From the NCBI GenBank assembly GCA_002010365.1, contig MTNL01000009.1:1-5587 (forward strand): a stretch of DNA of 5,587 bases, in the 5' to 3' direction. The DNA comes from Candidatus Acetothermia bacterium JdFR-50. Its GTDB lineage: Bacteria > Bipolaricaulota > Bipolaricaulia > Bipolaricaulales > Bipolaricaulaceae. The translations under genes were made by a program, and so were the position numbers. Below are positions 5,417 through 5,587 of the stretch, in pieces. The notes below the pieces were generated by a model. The model saw only the letters and a list, made by a program, of their open reading frames with translations, was not told where the DNA came from and did no database searches. The first letter of the stretch is position 1; every line of letters starts with the position of its first letter.

Positions 5417-5587
5417 ATGCACGGACACGAGCATCTCACGGTCGAGAGAGTGAATTGCTACGTGATCACCGTGAGCGATACCCGCACCCCGGAGACCGAC
5501 GAGAGCGGGAAGCTGATTGTGGACGCCTTGAGGCGGGCCGGACACGGGATCCGGGGCTACGCCGTGGCCCCGGACGAGGTCGACGCC
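5417..5587 (+). CDS. moaB: MoaB/MogA-family molybdenum cofactor biosynthesis protein, N-terminal part
   Basis: The first 57 codons are present before the window ends. The protein begins MHGHEHLTVERVNCYVITVS, and the signature VSDTRTPETDESGKLI (19-34), followed by DALRRAGHGIRGYAVAPDE, is characteristic of the MoaB branch of the molybdopterin-binding (MoCF) fold. Family members adenylylate or otherwise process molybdopterin before metal insertion; in many bacteria lacking MogA, MoaB takes that step. The SDTRT-TDxSG wording favours MoaB over MogA. ATG 5417 is the only good start: upstream in-frame codons give no start near an SD, and in-frame GTG 5450 would remove conserved strand residues. It follows mgtE by 51 bases on the same strand but has its own -10-like box. 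The presence of other moa genes beyond the edge cannot be judged. Confidence 0.85.
   Translation, partial: MHGHEHLTVERVNCYVITVSDTRTPETDESGKLIVDALRRAGHGIRGYAVAPDEVDA

Noticed and set aside
4250..5545. A 431-codon open frame on the minus strand opposite mgtE and the start of moaB
   Set aside because: It is rich in His, Gly and Glu with no family motif, and is the expected antisense shadow of GC-rich codons. The plus-strand mgtE frame has unmistakable family motifs along its full length.

Overview
This window looks like a compact, GC-rich bacterial chromosome segment. It carries four clearly recognisable housekeeping or transport genes, one partial cofactor gene at the right edge, and one broken secreted-protein gene. 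Bacterial Shine-Dalgarno sequences, a bacterial-type HisRS and RibH, tight gene packing and Glu/Arg-rich proteins fit a bacterium, possibly a thermophile. The phosphoglycerate mutase is of the archaeal ApgM type, which several deep-branching or thermophilic bacteria also have. I cannot name the phylum: Bipolaricaulota/Acetothermia-like, Deinococcus-Thermus-like or another uncultured lineage are all possible, and this is a weak inference.

Layout. The left half is read on the minus strand. A three-gene run, ribH (GTG start at 3018) then hisS (start 2536) then apgM (start 1250, running off the left edge), is packed as one operon. The ribH stop and hisS start overlap as ATGA, and the apgM ribosome binding site begins at the hisS stop codon. 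The three genes serve riboflavin synthesis, charging of tRNA-His and lower glycolysis/gluconeogenesis. They share no single pathway, so the grouping looks like housekeeping co-expression. A weak promoter-like pair and a GCTAAGC-based repeat lie just upstream of ribH.

Further right, still on the minus strand, 3838 to 3123 holds a signal-peptide-bearing Kelch-repeat-like protein gene. It has an excellent Shine-Dalgarno but two frameshifts, so I call it a pseudogene (or a gene with two assembly errors). No intact frame spans it; the product must be pieced together from three frames.

A 162-base divergent spacer (3839-4000) separates it from mgtE (4001-5365, plus strand), a full-length CBS-domain magnesium transporter/channel. 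After 51 bases a MoaB-family molybdenum-cofactor gene starts at 5417 and runs off the right edge. It has a TATACT box 8 bases upstream of its ATG and no Shine-Dalgarno, suggesting a leaderless transcript.

I see no mobile element, CRISPR array, tRNA, rRNA, FMN riboswitch or convincing intrinsic terminator, and no evidence for a new multi-gene system. The points most worth checking are the broken Kelch gene, the leaderless moaB start, the ribH start correction and the repeat around the ribH promoter.
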